A DNA stretch of 46,404 nucleotides from Deltaproteobacteria bacterium (lineage in GTDB: Bacteria; Desulfobacterota; Binatia; DP-6), in assembly GCA_005879795.1 (NCBI GenBank), contig VBKJ01000133.1, positions 1 through 46,404 of the forward strand, written 5' to 3'. The stretch's first letter is position 1, and every line of letters begins with the position of its first letter. The translations under genes were made by a program, and so were the position numbers. The notes beneath the pieces are model-generated. The model saw nothing but the letters and a program-made list of their open reading frames with translations. It did not search any database and was not told the origin of the DNA. This document shows, piece after piece, positions 40,022 to 46,404 of the stretch.

Positions 40022-40912
40022 TCACCCGAAGACCGGCAGCCGCCGCCGCGCTGCGAGGCCGTCGAGCATCTCCTGCATGATCCTGCTCACCCGGTCGTAG
40101 GCGTGCCGCACGGCGCGCGCGTCGCACGCCGCGTCGGGATCGTGGCCCAGCTCGATCGGCGGGCCGACGCGGTACACGAACTTCGCGGGCAGCGGCAGGT
40201 AGGGCAGGAAGCCCGAGAGCCACACGCCCCACGGCAGGCCCAGGTTCACCGGCAACGTCTTGACGCGCGTCCAGCGCGACATCCCCGTCCAGCGCGCCAG
40301 GCGCTGACTCGAGAAGAGCGTGACGTAGACCTCGTGTCCCCCGACGTCGACCACGGGCAGGATCGGGACGCCGTGCTCGAGCGCCAGCTGGACGAAGCCC
40401 GCGCGGCCGTGGAAGTCGATGGTGTGGCGGCGCCAGAAGCTCTTGAGACAGTCGAGCTCCCCGCCCGGGTAGATGAGAAGCGGCGCCCCCAGCCGGAGGA
40501 CCTTCGCGGCGTTCTCGCGCGAGGCGCGCAGCCCGCCCATCTTGACGAGGAAGGTCCGCAAGAGCGGGATGCGGAGCGCGGCGTCGTGCACCATCGCGTA
40601 TGCGGGACGCTCCACGCCGAGGAGCGACCACCAGTACGACACCAGCACCCAGCAGTCGGGGAGGAGCGGCCCGCCGTTGTGGTTCGCGACCGCGATGAAC
40701 GGGCGGTCGCGGGGGACGTTGTCCGCGCCGTCGATCTCCGCCCGGAAGTAATGGATCCTGAGCGCGTCGAAGAACGGGAGGGCGATCTCGCGGATGAACT
40801 CCGGATCCCGGGCGCCGGGGTCCGAGACGTCGACGTCGTGCACGAAGAGGTCGGCCAGCTGCATGGCCAGTCCGGACGTCTCTCGGGAAGCGAAGAGGAG
40901 GAGTTGACGCAT
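40022..40912 (-). CDS. Lysophospholipid/acylglycerol acyltransferase (PlsC/DGAT-like)
   Basis: This 296-residue protein has a PlsC-superfamily core. FIAVANHNGGPLLPDCW holds the catalytic His/Asp block in a variant spacing, and LLIYPGGELDCLKSFWRR corresponds to the 'FPEG/FPGG' substrate-binding block, as in monoacyl- and diacylglycerol acyltransferases. GVPILPVVDVGGHEVYV follows as in that group. It would transfer an acyl group to a glycerolipid at the inner membrane. ATG at 40912 begins RQLLLFASRETSGL; an in-frame start at 40936 is also possible. The spacing of the HxxxxD-type motif (His then Asp seven residues later) is unusual and worth noting. Confidence 0.82.
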   Translation of the reverse strand: MRQLLLFASRETSGLAMQLADLFVHDVDVSDPGARDPEFIREIALPFFDALRIHYFRAEIDGADNVPRDRPFIAVANHNGGPLLPDCWVLVSYWWSLLGVERPAYAMVHDAALRIPLLRTFLVKMGGLRASRENAAKVLRLGAPLLIYPGGELDCLKSFWRRHTIDFHGRAGFVQLALEHGVPILPVVDVGGHEVYVTLFSSQRLARWTGMSRWTRVKTLPVNLGLPWGVWLSGFLPYLPLPAKFVYRVGPPIELGHDPDAACDARAVRHAYDRVSRIMQEMLDGLAARRRLPVFG

Positions 40913-40984
40913 AGGCCCGCCCGCGGGCGGCGTCAAGGGGGGCCGCGCTGCGGGGCCCCGTGCGCCCCTCCCCGGCGGGGAGCT

Positions 40985-41998
40985 TCAGCGGTAGGCGATC
41001 ACCGCCCGCTGCGGCGACGGGACCAGCTCCCAGAGCTCGCTGCGCGCGAAGCCGACGTTGCGGAACATGCGCTCGTACTCGGTGAAGGTGTAGGCGTCGC
41101 CCGCCGGCGTGCCGGCCAGCATGACGAGCGCGAACGCCGCGGCGTCGGGCGGCGCGACGCGGCTCTCGTCCGGCACCATCTCGACCGCCACGGCGCGGCC
41201 GCCGGGCGCGAGCGCCCGATGGACCTTGCCGAGCAGCGCCTCGCAGCCGGCCGGGTCGAAGTGGTGGAGGATGTTGGTGAGCAGGACGAGATCGTAGCCC
41301 GAGCCGTAGTCCACCTCGAAGGCGCTCCCGGGGAGCGTCCGGAAGCGGTTCGCCACCCCGGCCGCGCGTGCGTTCTCCGCGGCCACGGCGAGCACGTTCT
41401 TCCAGTCGAGCGCGACGATCTCGGCCTTCGGGTTGTGCATGGCGAGCGTGATCCCGAAGAGGCCGTGGCCCGCGGCGATGTCGAGCACCTTCCACGGCCC
41501 CGCGGCCGAGGCGTCGAGCCGGTTGGCGAGCAGCTCGGCCATCATCCGCGCCAGCGGCGCCATCGAGCGCGCGAACTCGACCCACATGGGATGGTCCGGG
41601 GCGAGCTGCTCCTCGCCGACCGCGGCCCGCCCCGTGCGCACGGCGGTGGTGAGCTGGCCGAAGCCCCGCATCACCTGCGGCGAGGCGAGGAAGTGGATCG
41701 CCGTGGCGATGCAGGCGGGCGAGGCGCGGTCGAGGAACGTCGCAGCGGCGGGGGCGAGCGCGTACCGCCCGTCGCTCTTCACCAGGAACCCGTGCACCAC
41801 CAGGTAGTCGGCGAGGATGCGCACCCCGCGCTCCGACGCCTGGCAGCGCGCGGCGATCTCCTGCAAGCTGCCGGCCCCCGCGCCGATCGCCGTGAACAGG
41901 TCGACGTCGATTGCGGCCCGTAGTGCCTCGGTCTTCTGATACGAGAGGAAGGCCTGAAAGACCGCCGACGGGCCCAGCACGGTCTCGGTCTCTCCCAT
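40985..41998 (-). CDS. SAM-dependent O-methyltransferase-like protein (PF00891 type)
   Basis: This 337-residue protein has an N-terminal winged-helix dimerisation domain (about 10-90: ALRAAIDVDLFTAIG, ASERGVRILADYLVVHGFLVKSDGRYAL). A class I methyltransferase domain follows with motif I VLDIAAGHGLFGI, an acidic ALDWKNVL after strand 2 and NILHHFDPAGCEALLGKVHRALAPGG. The layout matches plant and bacterial secondary-metabolite O-methyltransferases and related non-methylating members. The substrate is unknown. ATG at 41998 is the natural start. It is 46 bp downstream of pbpC and 72 bp upstream of the acyltransferase gene, all on the minus strand. Confidence 0.88.
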   Translation of the reverse strand: MGETETVLGPSAVFQAFLSYQKTEALRAAIDVDLFTAIGAGAGSLQEIAARCQASERGVRILADYLVVHGFLVKSDGRYALAPAAATFLDRASPACIATAIHFLASPQVMRGFGQLTTAVRTGRAAVGEEQLAPDHPMWVEFARSMAPLARMMAELLANRLDASAAGPWKVLDIAAGHGLFGITLAMHNPKAEIVALDWKNVLAVAAENARAAGVANRFRTLPGSAFEVDYGSGYDLVLLTNILHHFDPAGCEALLGKVHRALAPGGRAVAVEMVPDESRVAPPDAAAFALVMLAGTPAGDAYTFTEYERMFRNVGFARSELWELVPSPQRAVIAYR

Positions 41999-42044
41999 GG
42001 TGACCCGCCTTATACTGCGCTGGGCGGCGCGGAAGCCACCCCGC

Positions 42045-44417
42045 TCACTCGACGCGCACGCGCACCGCCTCGGAGCCGGCGCGCGCGAACGGCAGCCGCG
42101 CCTGGAAGGTGTGCTCGCCGGGGGCGAGCGCCCAGCGCGTGGTGTACGGGTAGTCCACCACCCGGAAAGGCGCGCCGTCGACGTACCAGACGACCTGCTC
42201 GGCCGGCGGCTCGACGATCACGCGCAGCGCGAGCGTCGTCATGATGGCCGGGCTCTCGGGGTCGCGCACGAGCATGAGCCCGCTCCGCGGCGCGAGGATG
42301 CGAAGGCGCGAGGGCGGCGCCTCGCGCGCGAGGGGCGCGGGCGGCGCATCGAGCGGGCTCACCCCCACCGGCGGGCGCGGGAGCCCGTTCGCCGCCGCCC
42401 ACGCGGCGTAGCGCGCGGGGAGCACCGTGAAGCGCCGCACCTCGACGAAGCGGCGGGGCGTCGCGGCCGAGGCGAGGAGCCCGTCGCGCGCGTCCACCGG
42501 CTCGAGGACGTGCGCGTCGCAGTCCTCGAGCGGCTCCTGGCCCGGGCGGAACCACTCCAGCAGCACCTGCCCGCACGCGTGCGTGGCGCGCTTGCCGGTG
42601 AGGGCGCAGATGCGGACCGCGCGATAGCCCCGCGGCGGCGGGAACTGGAGGTCCTCGAGGCCGTCCTGCTGGCCCTGGTGGAGGTGGCCGAGGATGCGCT
42701 GCGCGAGGCCCGCGGCCGAGCTGAAGGCCGTGAGCCGGCTCATCGGCCGGTAGTCCGGACGGCCGAGCCAGACGCCGACCACGTAGCGCGTCGAGTACGC
42801 CACCGTCAGGGCATCGCGGTACTTGGACGACGTGCCCGTCTTCACCGCGACCGGGAACGGGTACTCGCTCGGCCCCATGCGCGGGAAGGTCGGCAGGCGC
42901 GCCATCGGGTCGGCGAGGAAGAGCGTCACCAGGCGCGCGGTGTCCTCGGAGAGGAGGCGCCGCGGCGGGGCGAGCGACTGGCCCCGATACCACACCAGCT
43001 CGCCGGCGCGCCCGTCGCCGGCCAGCACCGCATAGGCGCGCACGAGGCGCTCGAGCGTGGTCGGCATGGCGCCGATCGCAAGCCCGAGACCCCAGTGGCG
43101 CCCGGGCTGGTCGCCGTCGTGGAGCCCGAGGTCGCGGAGGAAGGCGTAGCCGTCGTCCAGGCCGAGGCGGTCGAGGAGGTTCGCCGCCGGGACGTTGCGC
43201 GAGTTGGCCAGGGCGACGCGCGGCAGGAGCGGACCCAGGAAGGCCTCGTCCGCGTTGGTGATGTCGCCCGGGGTGCGGAGGATGTCGTCCAGGATGGTGG
43301 CCGGGGTGATGGCGCCGCGCTCGAGCGCCAGCGCGTAGAGGAAGGGCTTGAGCGTGCTCCCCGGCGAGCGCGGCACGCGCGCGTAGTCGTAGGCGCCGGC
43401 ATGCCGGGCGTCGAAGTAGCCCGCCGAGCCGACCCACGCGACGACGCGGTTCGTGCCACGCTCGACCACGATCACGGCCGCGTTTCCCGCGCCGCGCTCC
43501 TCGAGCTCCCCGAGCGCGTCGGCGACCATCGCCGCGACCGCCTGCTGCACGTCGAGGTCGAGGGTCGTGTTGACGAGCGGCGCCGGTGGGGGCGCGCCGT
43601 GCCGGAAGAGCCGCTCGAGGTGGAGGACGGCGTGCAGCGCCTCCGGCGGCCGCCGCCCGAGGGGCGGGATGCGCAGCGCGGCGATCTGCCGCACGGCGAG
43701 GTCGTAGTCGTCGCGTCCGAGGACGTGCGCCGCGCGGAGCGTGTCGAGGACGCGCCGCCCGCGCTCGGCGGCCCGCCCGCGGCCGGCCTCGCGGTAGGGG
43801 TTCATGCGCGCGGGCGCCTGCGGGATGGCGACGAGGAAGGCCGTCTCGGCCCAGCTCAGGTCCTCGACCGGCTTCCCGAGGTAGCGGCGCGCGGCGTAGG
43901 CGATGCCGCGCACGCGGTTCCCGTAGGGCGCGATGCGGAGATAGTGCGCCAGCACCGCCGAGTGCCCGTAGCGCGCGGTGAGCACGAGCGCCGCCAGCGC
44001 CTCGACGAGCTTCCGCGGGTAGGTCCGCGGCCCCGGGCGCTCCAGGCGCGCCACCTGCATGGCGATGGTCGACGCGCCCGAGGCGCGCCGCCCGGCGCGC
44101 AGGTTCTGGGCCACGCCGCGCACGACGGCGAGCGGGTCGACGCCCGGGTGGCGCCGGAAGCGCCGGTCCTCGACCGCGAGGGTGGCGGCCACGACGCGCG
44201 GCGGGAGGCGCGCGAGCGGCCAGTAGCCGACCTCCGGATCGCGCGGGTCCGGCACCTCGGCGAGGAAGCGCCCGTGCGCGTCGCGCAGCAGGAGGGTCGG
44301 CGCCGGCGCAGTCAGGCGCACGCGCGCGGCAACGAGCACGAGGAGGCCGACCGCGAGCAGCGCGGCGCGCGCAGCACGCGAACAGCGGACGGGCCCCCAG
44401 ATGATTTTGCCGCTCAT
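42045..44417 (-). CDS. pbpC: Penicillin-binding protein 1C
   Basis: This 790-residue bifunctional peptidoglycan synthase has an N-terminal membrane anchor (ALLAVGLLVLVAARV). The GT51 glycosyltransferase shows catalytic E83 (AVEDRRFRRHPGVD) and GASTIAMQVARL. The transpeptidase has S354-x-x-K357 (SPGSTLKPF), SxN as SRN (ANSRN) and KTG (VKTGTSS). The C-terminal BiPBP_C domain ends LPFARAGSEAVRVRVE. All catalytic motifs are present. PBP1C is paired with a bacterial alpha-2-macroglobulin in many diderms. Here its ATG overlaps that gene's stop by four bases (ATGA, 44414-44417). Confidence 0.96.
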   Translation of the reverse strand: MSGKIIWGPVRCSRAARAALLAVGLLVLVAARVRLTAPAPTLLLRDAHGRFLAEVPDPRDPEVGYWPLARLPPRVVAATLAVEDRRFRRHPGVDPLAVVRGVAQNLRAGRRASGASTIAMQVARLERPGPRTYPRKLVEALAALVLTARYGHSAVLAHYLRIAPYGNRVRGIAYAARRYLGKPVEDLSWAETAFLVAIPQAPARMNPYREAGRGRAAERGRRVLDTLRAAHVLGRDDYDLAVRQIAALRIPPLGRRPPEALHAVLHLERLFRHGAPPPAPLVNTTLDLDVQQAVAAMVADALGELEERGAGNAAVIVVERGTNRVVAWVGSAGYFDARHAGAYDYARVPRSPGSTLKPFLYALALERGAITPATILDDILRTPGDITNADEAFLGPLLPRVALANSRNVPAANLLDRLGLDDGYAFLRDLGLHDGDQPGRHWGLGLAIGAMPTTLERLVRAYAVLAGDGRAGELVWYRGQSLAPPRRLLSEDTARLVTLFLADPMARLPTFPRMGPSEYPFPVAVKTGTSSKYRDALTVAYSTRYVVGVWLGRPDYRPMSRLTAFSSAAGLAQRILGHLHQGQQDGLEDLQFPPPRGYRAVRICALTGKRATHACGQVLLEWFRPGQEPLEDCDAHVLEPVDARDGLLASAATPRRFVEVRRFTVLPARYAAWAAANGLPRPPVGVSPLDAPPAPLAREAPPSRLRILAPRSGLMLVRDPESPAIMTTLALRVIVEPPAEQVVWYVDGAPFRVVDYPYTTRWALAPGEHTFQARLPFARAGSEAVRVRVE

Positions 44418-46404
44418 CGCCGCTCGGCCGGCGGCGTCACCTCGACGCGCGCGCCGGCGGAGTTCCCGCCCACGCTGCCGTCATACATCATCTCCGCCTG
44501 CGCAGCGGGCTGGATGAAGCGGCCGCCGGTCGCGGCGCGCGCGCGGAAGTAGAAGTCGAACGTCCCCCTGGGCAACGTGTCGTAGTAGAAGGAGAGCCGG
44601 TCGTCGAGGAAGGCCGTGTAGGTCGGCTCGAGCGTCAACACGCCCGCCGGCGTCGCGTCGGACGAGGCGGTGGCGAGCTTCGAGTTGAGCGGCTCGATGC
44701 CCGCGGCGAGCGGCACGACCACGGCCACGTAGTGGCGTTCCTCGGGGTTCACCACCTGCACGTGCTCCTCGACCAGGTCGCCGACGGCGAGCGCGAGCGT
44801 CGTGCCCGGCTGGGCGAGCGGCACGCGCTCGGGCGGCTCGTCCACGCCCTTCTTCACGCGCAGCCACTCGCGACTCACCACGAAGCCGCTCGCGTGCGCG
44901 GCCACCTGGCTGCCGTCGGCCGCGGGCACCCAGGTCGTCTCCGCGCGCACGCCGAGGACGCCGGCGTCCTTCCCGGGCTCGAGCGCCACCTCGCCGTCCT
45001 CGGCCGCGCTGGCGACCAGGCGACCGAGCGGCGCCTCGGGGCCGAGGGCCAGCGTCCGGAGCTCGCTGCCGAGACGGACGCGCACCGTGTGCGGCACCGT
45101 CCCGCGGAGCGGCGGCGAGAGGCGCTCGGCGAGCGCGCGCAGTGCGGCCGCGTTGGCGTTGGTCGAGCCCCAGCCGTCGCCCCGCCCGAGCGTGACGAGC
45201 GCGTTCACGAGCAGCTGGAGGCGCGGCTCGTTGCCCTTCACGCGCGCGACGGCGCGCGTCACCTCGGCGATGGTGCGCGTCTCGCCCGGGAGGATCAGGC
45301 CGTTGCGGCCCGTGAAGCGCTGCTGGAGGCCACCGTACTGCTCCTTGCCCTCGTAGAGGCGGATCACGATGCCGTCCCACAGGCGCCCGACCAGGCCCTC
45401 GACGGTGGACGACTGCGTGTCGCCCTGGCGCGCGAGCGCGAGCGCCACCTCGGACACCCCCTCGAGGTCGAGGAACTGCGCCCGGCGCGCCAGCTCGGCG
45501 GCGTAGCCCGGGTTGAACTTGCCGGCGTCGGCGAGCGCGGAGAGCGCCCACGCCCGCTCCGCGAACGCCTCGCCGTCGATGAAGTGGCTGTAGTCCGAGC
45601 GGAGCGCCTGGTCGAGCGAGTTGGTGAGCGTGTCGAAGAGCTTCTGCTCGACGGCGAAGCCGCCGGCGCGCGCGTCGACCAGGAAGTCGACCGTCCACGC
45701 TGTGAGCGACACGTAGCCGCGGCAGCCGGGCCAGTAGCTGACCAGGCCGTAGGCGTCTACGGTCGATGGGAGCCACTCGAGGACGTCGCGCACCGGGCGC
45801 GCCGAGGCCTCCTCGCCGCCCTCCTCGGAGAGCACGCCGCGGAACTTGCGGAGCGCGAGGAACGCCGCGGCGCGGCTGAGTCGCTGCTCGGTGCAGCCGT
45901 ACGGGTAGCCCTGGAAGAAGTCGAGGCCGGCCGCCATTCGCAGCAGCGCCGGCTGGTCGGAGACGAGCACCGTGCGGCGCACGGTGCCGGGCCGCGCGGC
46001 CTCGGGGACCGCGGGCAGTGCGACCGGCGCGCCGGCGCGCAGCTCCGCGAGCAGGCGTGTCGTCACGCGCTGGCGGTCGTCGCGGATCGGGAGCTTCACC
46101 TCGAAGGCGTCGCCCACGCCGTCGGAGAGCCGCTCGACGGCCACCTTGAAGGCGACCTCGTCGCGGGAGAGCTTGCCCTCGGCGGTGTACGGCGGCGTCG
46201 TCACCTCGACCGGGAACTCGATGCGCTCGGGGCGCTCGGGCGCCCAGGCGATCTCCCGCGTCGTCGGGCCCGTGATCGCCGCACCTTCCGCCGCGACCTG
46301 CGCCCTCCCCGGCCCGCCCTCGCCTTCCACGATGCGGCCGATCCCGGCCGCGGTGAACGCGTCGCCGGGGCGGACGAAGCGCGGGAGCGCCGGCTGCACG
46401 ACGA
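44414..46404 (-). CDS. Bacterial alpha-2-macroglobulin, C-terminal part (5' end outside window)
   Basis: The frame is open to the window edge; about 660 residues are visible of a protein expected to be 1,500-2,000 long. YPYGCTEQRLSRAAAFLAL is the thioester region: Cys and Gln of the CxEQ motif are kept, so a reactive thioester can form. The alpha/alpha thioester domain follows (GCRGYVSLTAWTVDFLVDA, RNGLILPGET, WGSTNANAAALRAL), and a receptor-like C-terminal domain ends near VGGNSAGARVEV. Such proteins trap attacking proteases in the periplasm. The gene overlaps pbpC by four bases, the conserved pairing in which PBP1C repairs the wall after breach. Confidence 0.93.
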   Translation of the reverse strand, partial: VVQPALPRFVRPGDAFTAAGIGRIVEGEGGPGRAQVAAEGAAITGPTTREIAWAPERPERIEFPVEVTTPPYTAEGKLSRDEVAFKVAVERLSDGVGDAFEVKLPIRDDRQRVTTRLLAELRAGAPVALPAVPEAARPGTVRRTVLVSDQPALLRMAAGLDFFQGYPYGCTEQRLSRAAAFLALRKFRGVLSEEGGEEASARPVRDVLEWLPSTVDAYGLVSYWPGCRGYVSLTAWTVDFLVDARAGGFAVEQKLFDTLTNSLDQALRSDYSHFIDGEAFAERAWALSALADAGKFNPGYAAELARRAQFLDLEGVSEVALALARQGDTQSSTVEGLVGRLWDGIVIRLYEGKEQYGGLQQRFTGRNGLILPGETRTIAEVTRAVARVKGNEPRLQLLVNALVTLGRGDGWGSTNANAAALRALAERLSPPLRGTVPHTVRVRLGSELRTLALGPEAPLGRLVASAAEDGEVALEPGKDAGVLGVRAETTWVPAADGSQVAAHASGFVVSREWLRVKKGVDEPPERVPLAQPGTTLALAVGDLVEEHVQVVNPEERHYVAVVVPLAAGIEPLNSKLATASSDATPAGVLTLEPTYTAFLDDRLSFYYDTLPRGTFDFYFRARAATGGRFIQPAAQAEMMYDGSVGGNSAGARVEVTPPAERR

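Noticed and set aside
41997-44552. 851-codon plus-strand frame opposite pbpC
   Set aside because: It is antisense to pbpC, whose catalytic motifs are all present. Its composition is typical of a mirror frame.

Overview
This is a 46.4 kb window of very GC-rich, gene-dense DNA with strong G/C third-position bias and several GTG or TTG starts. It looks chromosomal. Diderm features are plentiful: osmoregulated periplasmic glucan (OPG) genes, PBP1C with an alpha-2-macroglobulin, DUF1329, YceI, and lipoprotein or Sec signals. The secreted Cys-rich proteins with 'C..DxDC..GExC' repeats are a habit of myxobacterial and related deltaproteobacterial lineages. I infer a free-living deltaproteobacterium-like organism (Myxococcota or Binatota type), but nothing in the window fixes the taxon. 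No rRNA, tRNA, CRISPR, intact transposase or phage gene was seen.

Left part (1-13.2 kb). The 3' end of an MltD-like lytic transglycosylase is followed by about 670 bp of genomic debris with recognisable scraps of an IS91-type transposase and of recG. A UgpC/MalK-type ABC ATPase comes next (+). Converging on it is a tightly coupled six-gene minus-strand operon: opgG, opgH, a lipoprotein sugar-binding protein, two MalF/MalG-type permeases, and a large secreted modular glycoside hydrolase. Four consecutive junctions are 4-base stop/start overlaps (GTGA, TTGA, GTGA, ATGA) and the fifth gap is 8 bp. An OPG polymerase fused at operon level to a sugar importer and a glycosidase is the most striking arrangement in the window. 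It suggests periplasmic glucan made, trimmed and re-imported by one unit; that role is inference.

Middle (13.3-26.6 kb). A plus-strand set of a Baeyer-Villiger-type flavin monooxygenase, a DUF1329 outer-membrane protein and a PhyH-like Fe(II)/2-oxoglutarate dioxygenase suggests oxidative handling of hydrophobic substrates. It is followed by a secreted subtilase-like protein that has lost its nucleophile and carries FG-GAP/VCBS repeats, a GAF hybrid histidine kinase, a small secreted OB-fold protein, a Cys-repeat secreted protein and a Gly/His tandem-repeat secreted protein. An orphan receiver protein lies next to a twice-frameshifted PAS remnant.

Right part (26.9-46.4 kb). The minus-strand genes are two SDRs, a YkgJ-type cluster protein, an SGNH hydrolase and a DapB-fold oxidoreductase. 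The plus-strand genes are a small conserved acidic protein, an MFS transporter, a FecR/DUF6600 surface protein, YceI and an LMF1-family membrane protein. The last minus-strand block holds gpsA, a GYD protein, an acyltransferase, an O-methyltransferase-like protein, pbpC and a partial alpha-2-macroglobulin. A 65 bp MITE-like hairpin sits just upstream of the MFS gene and obscures its start; a solo 28 bp copy of its end lies 4.75 kb away, in front of the LMF1 gene.
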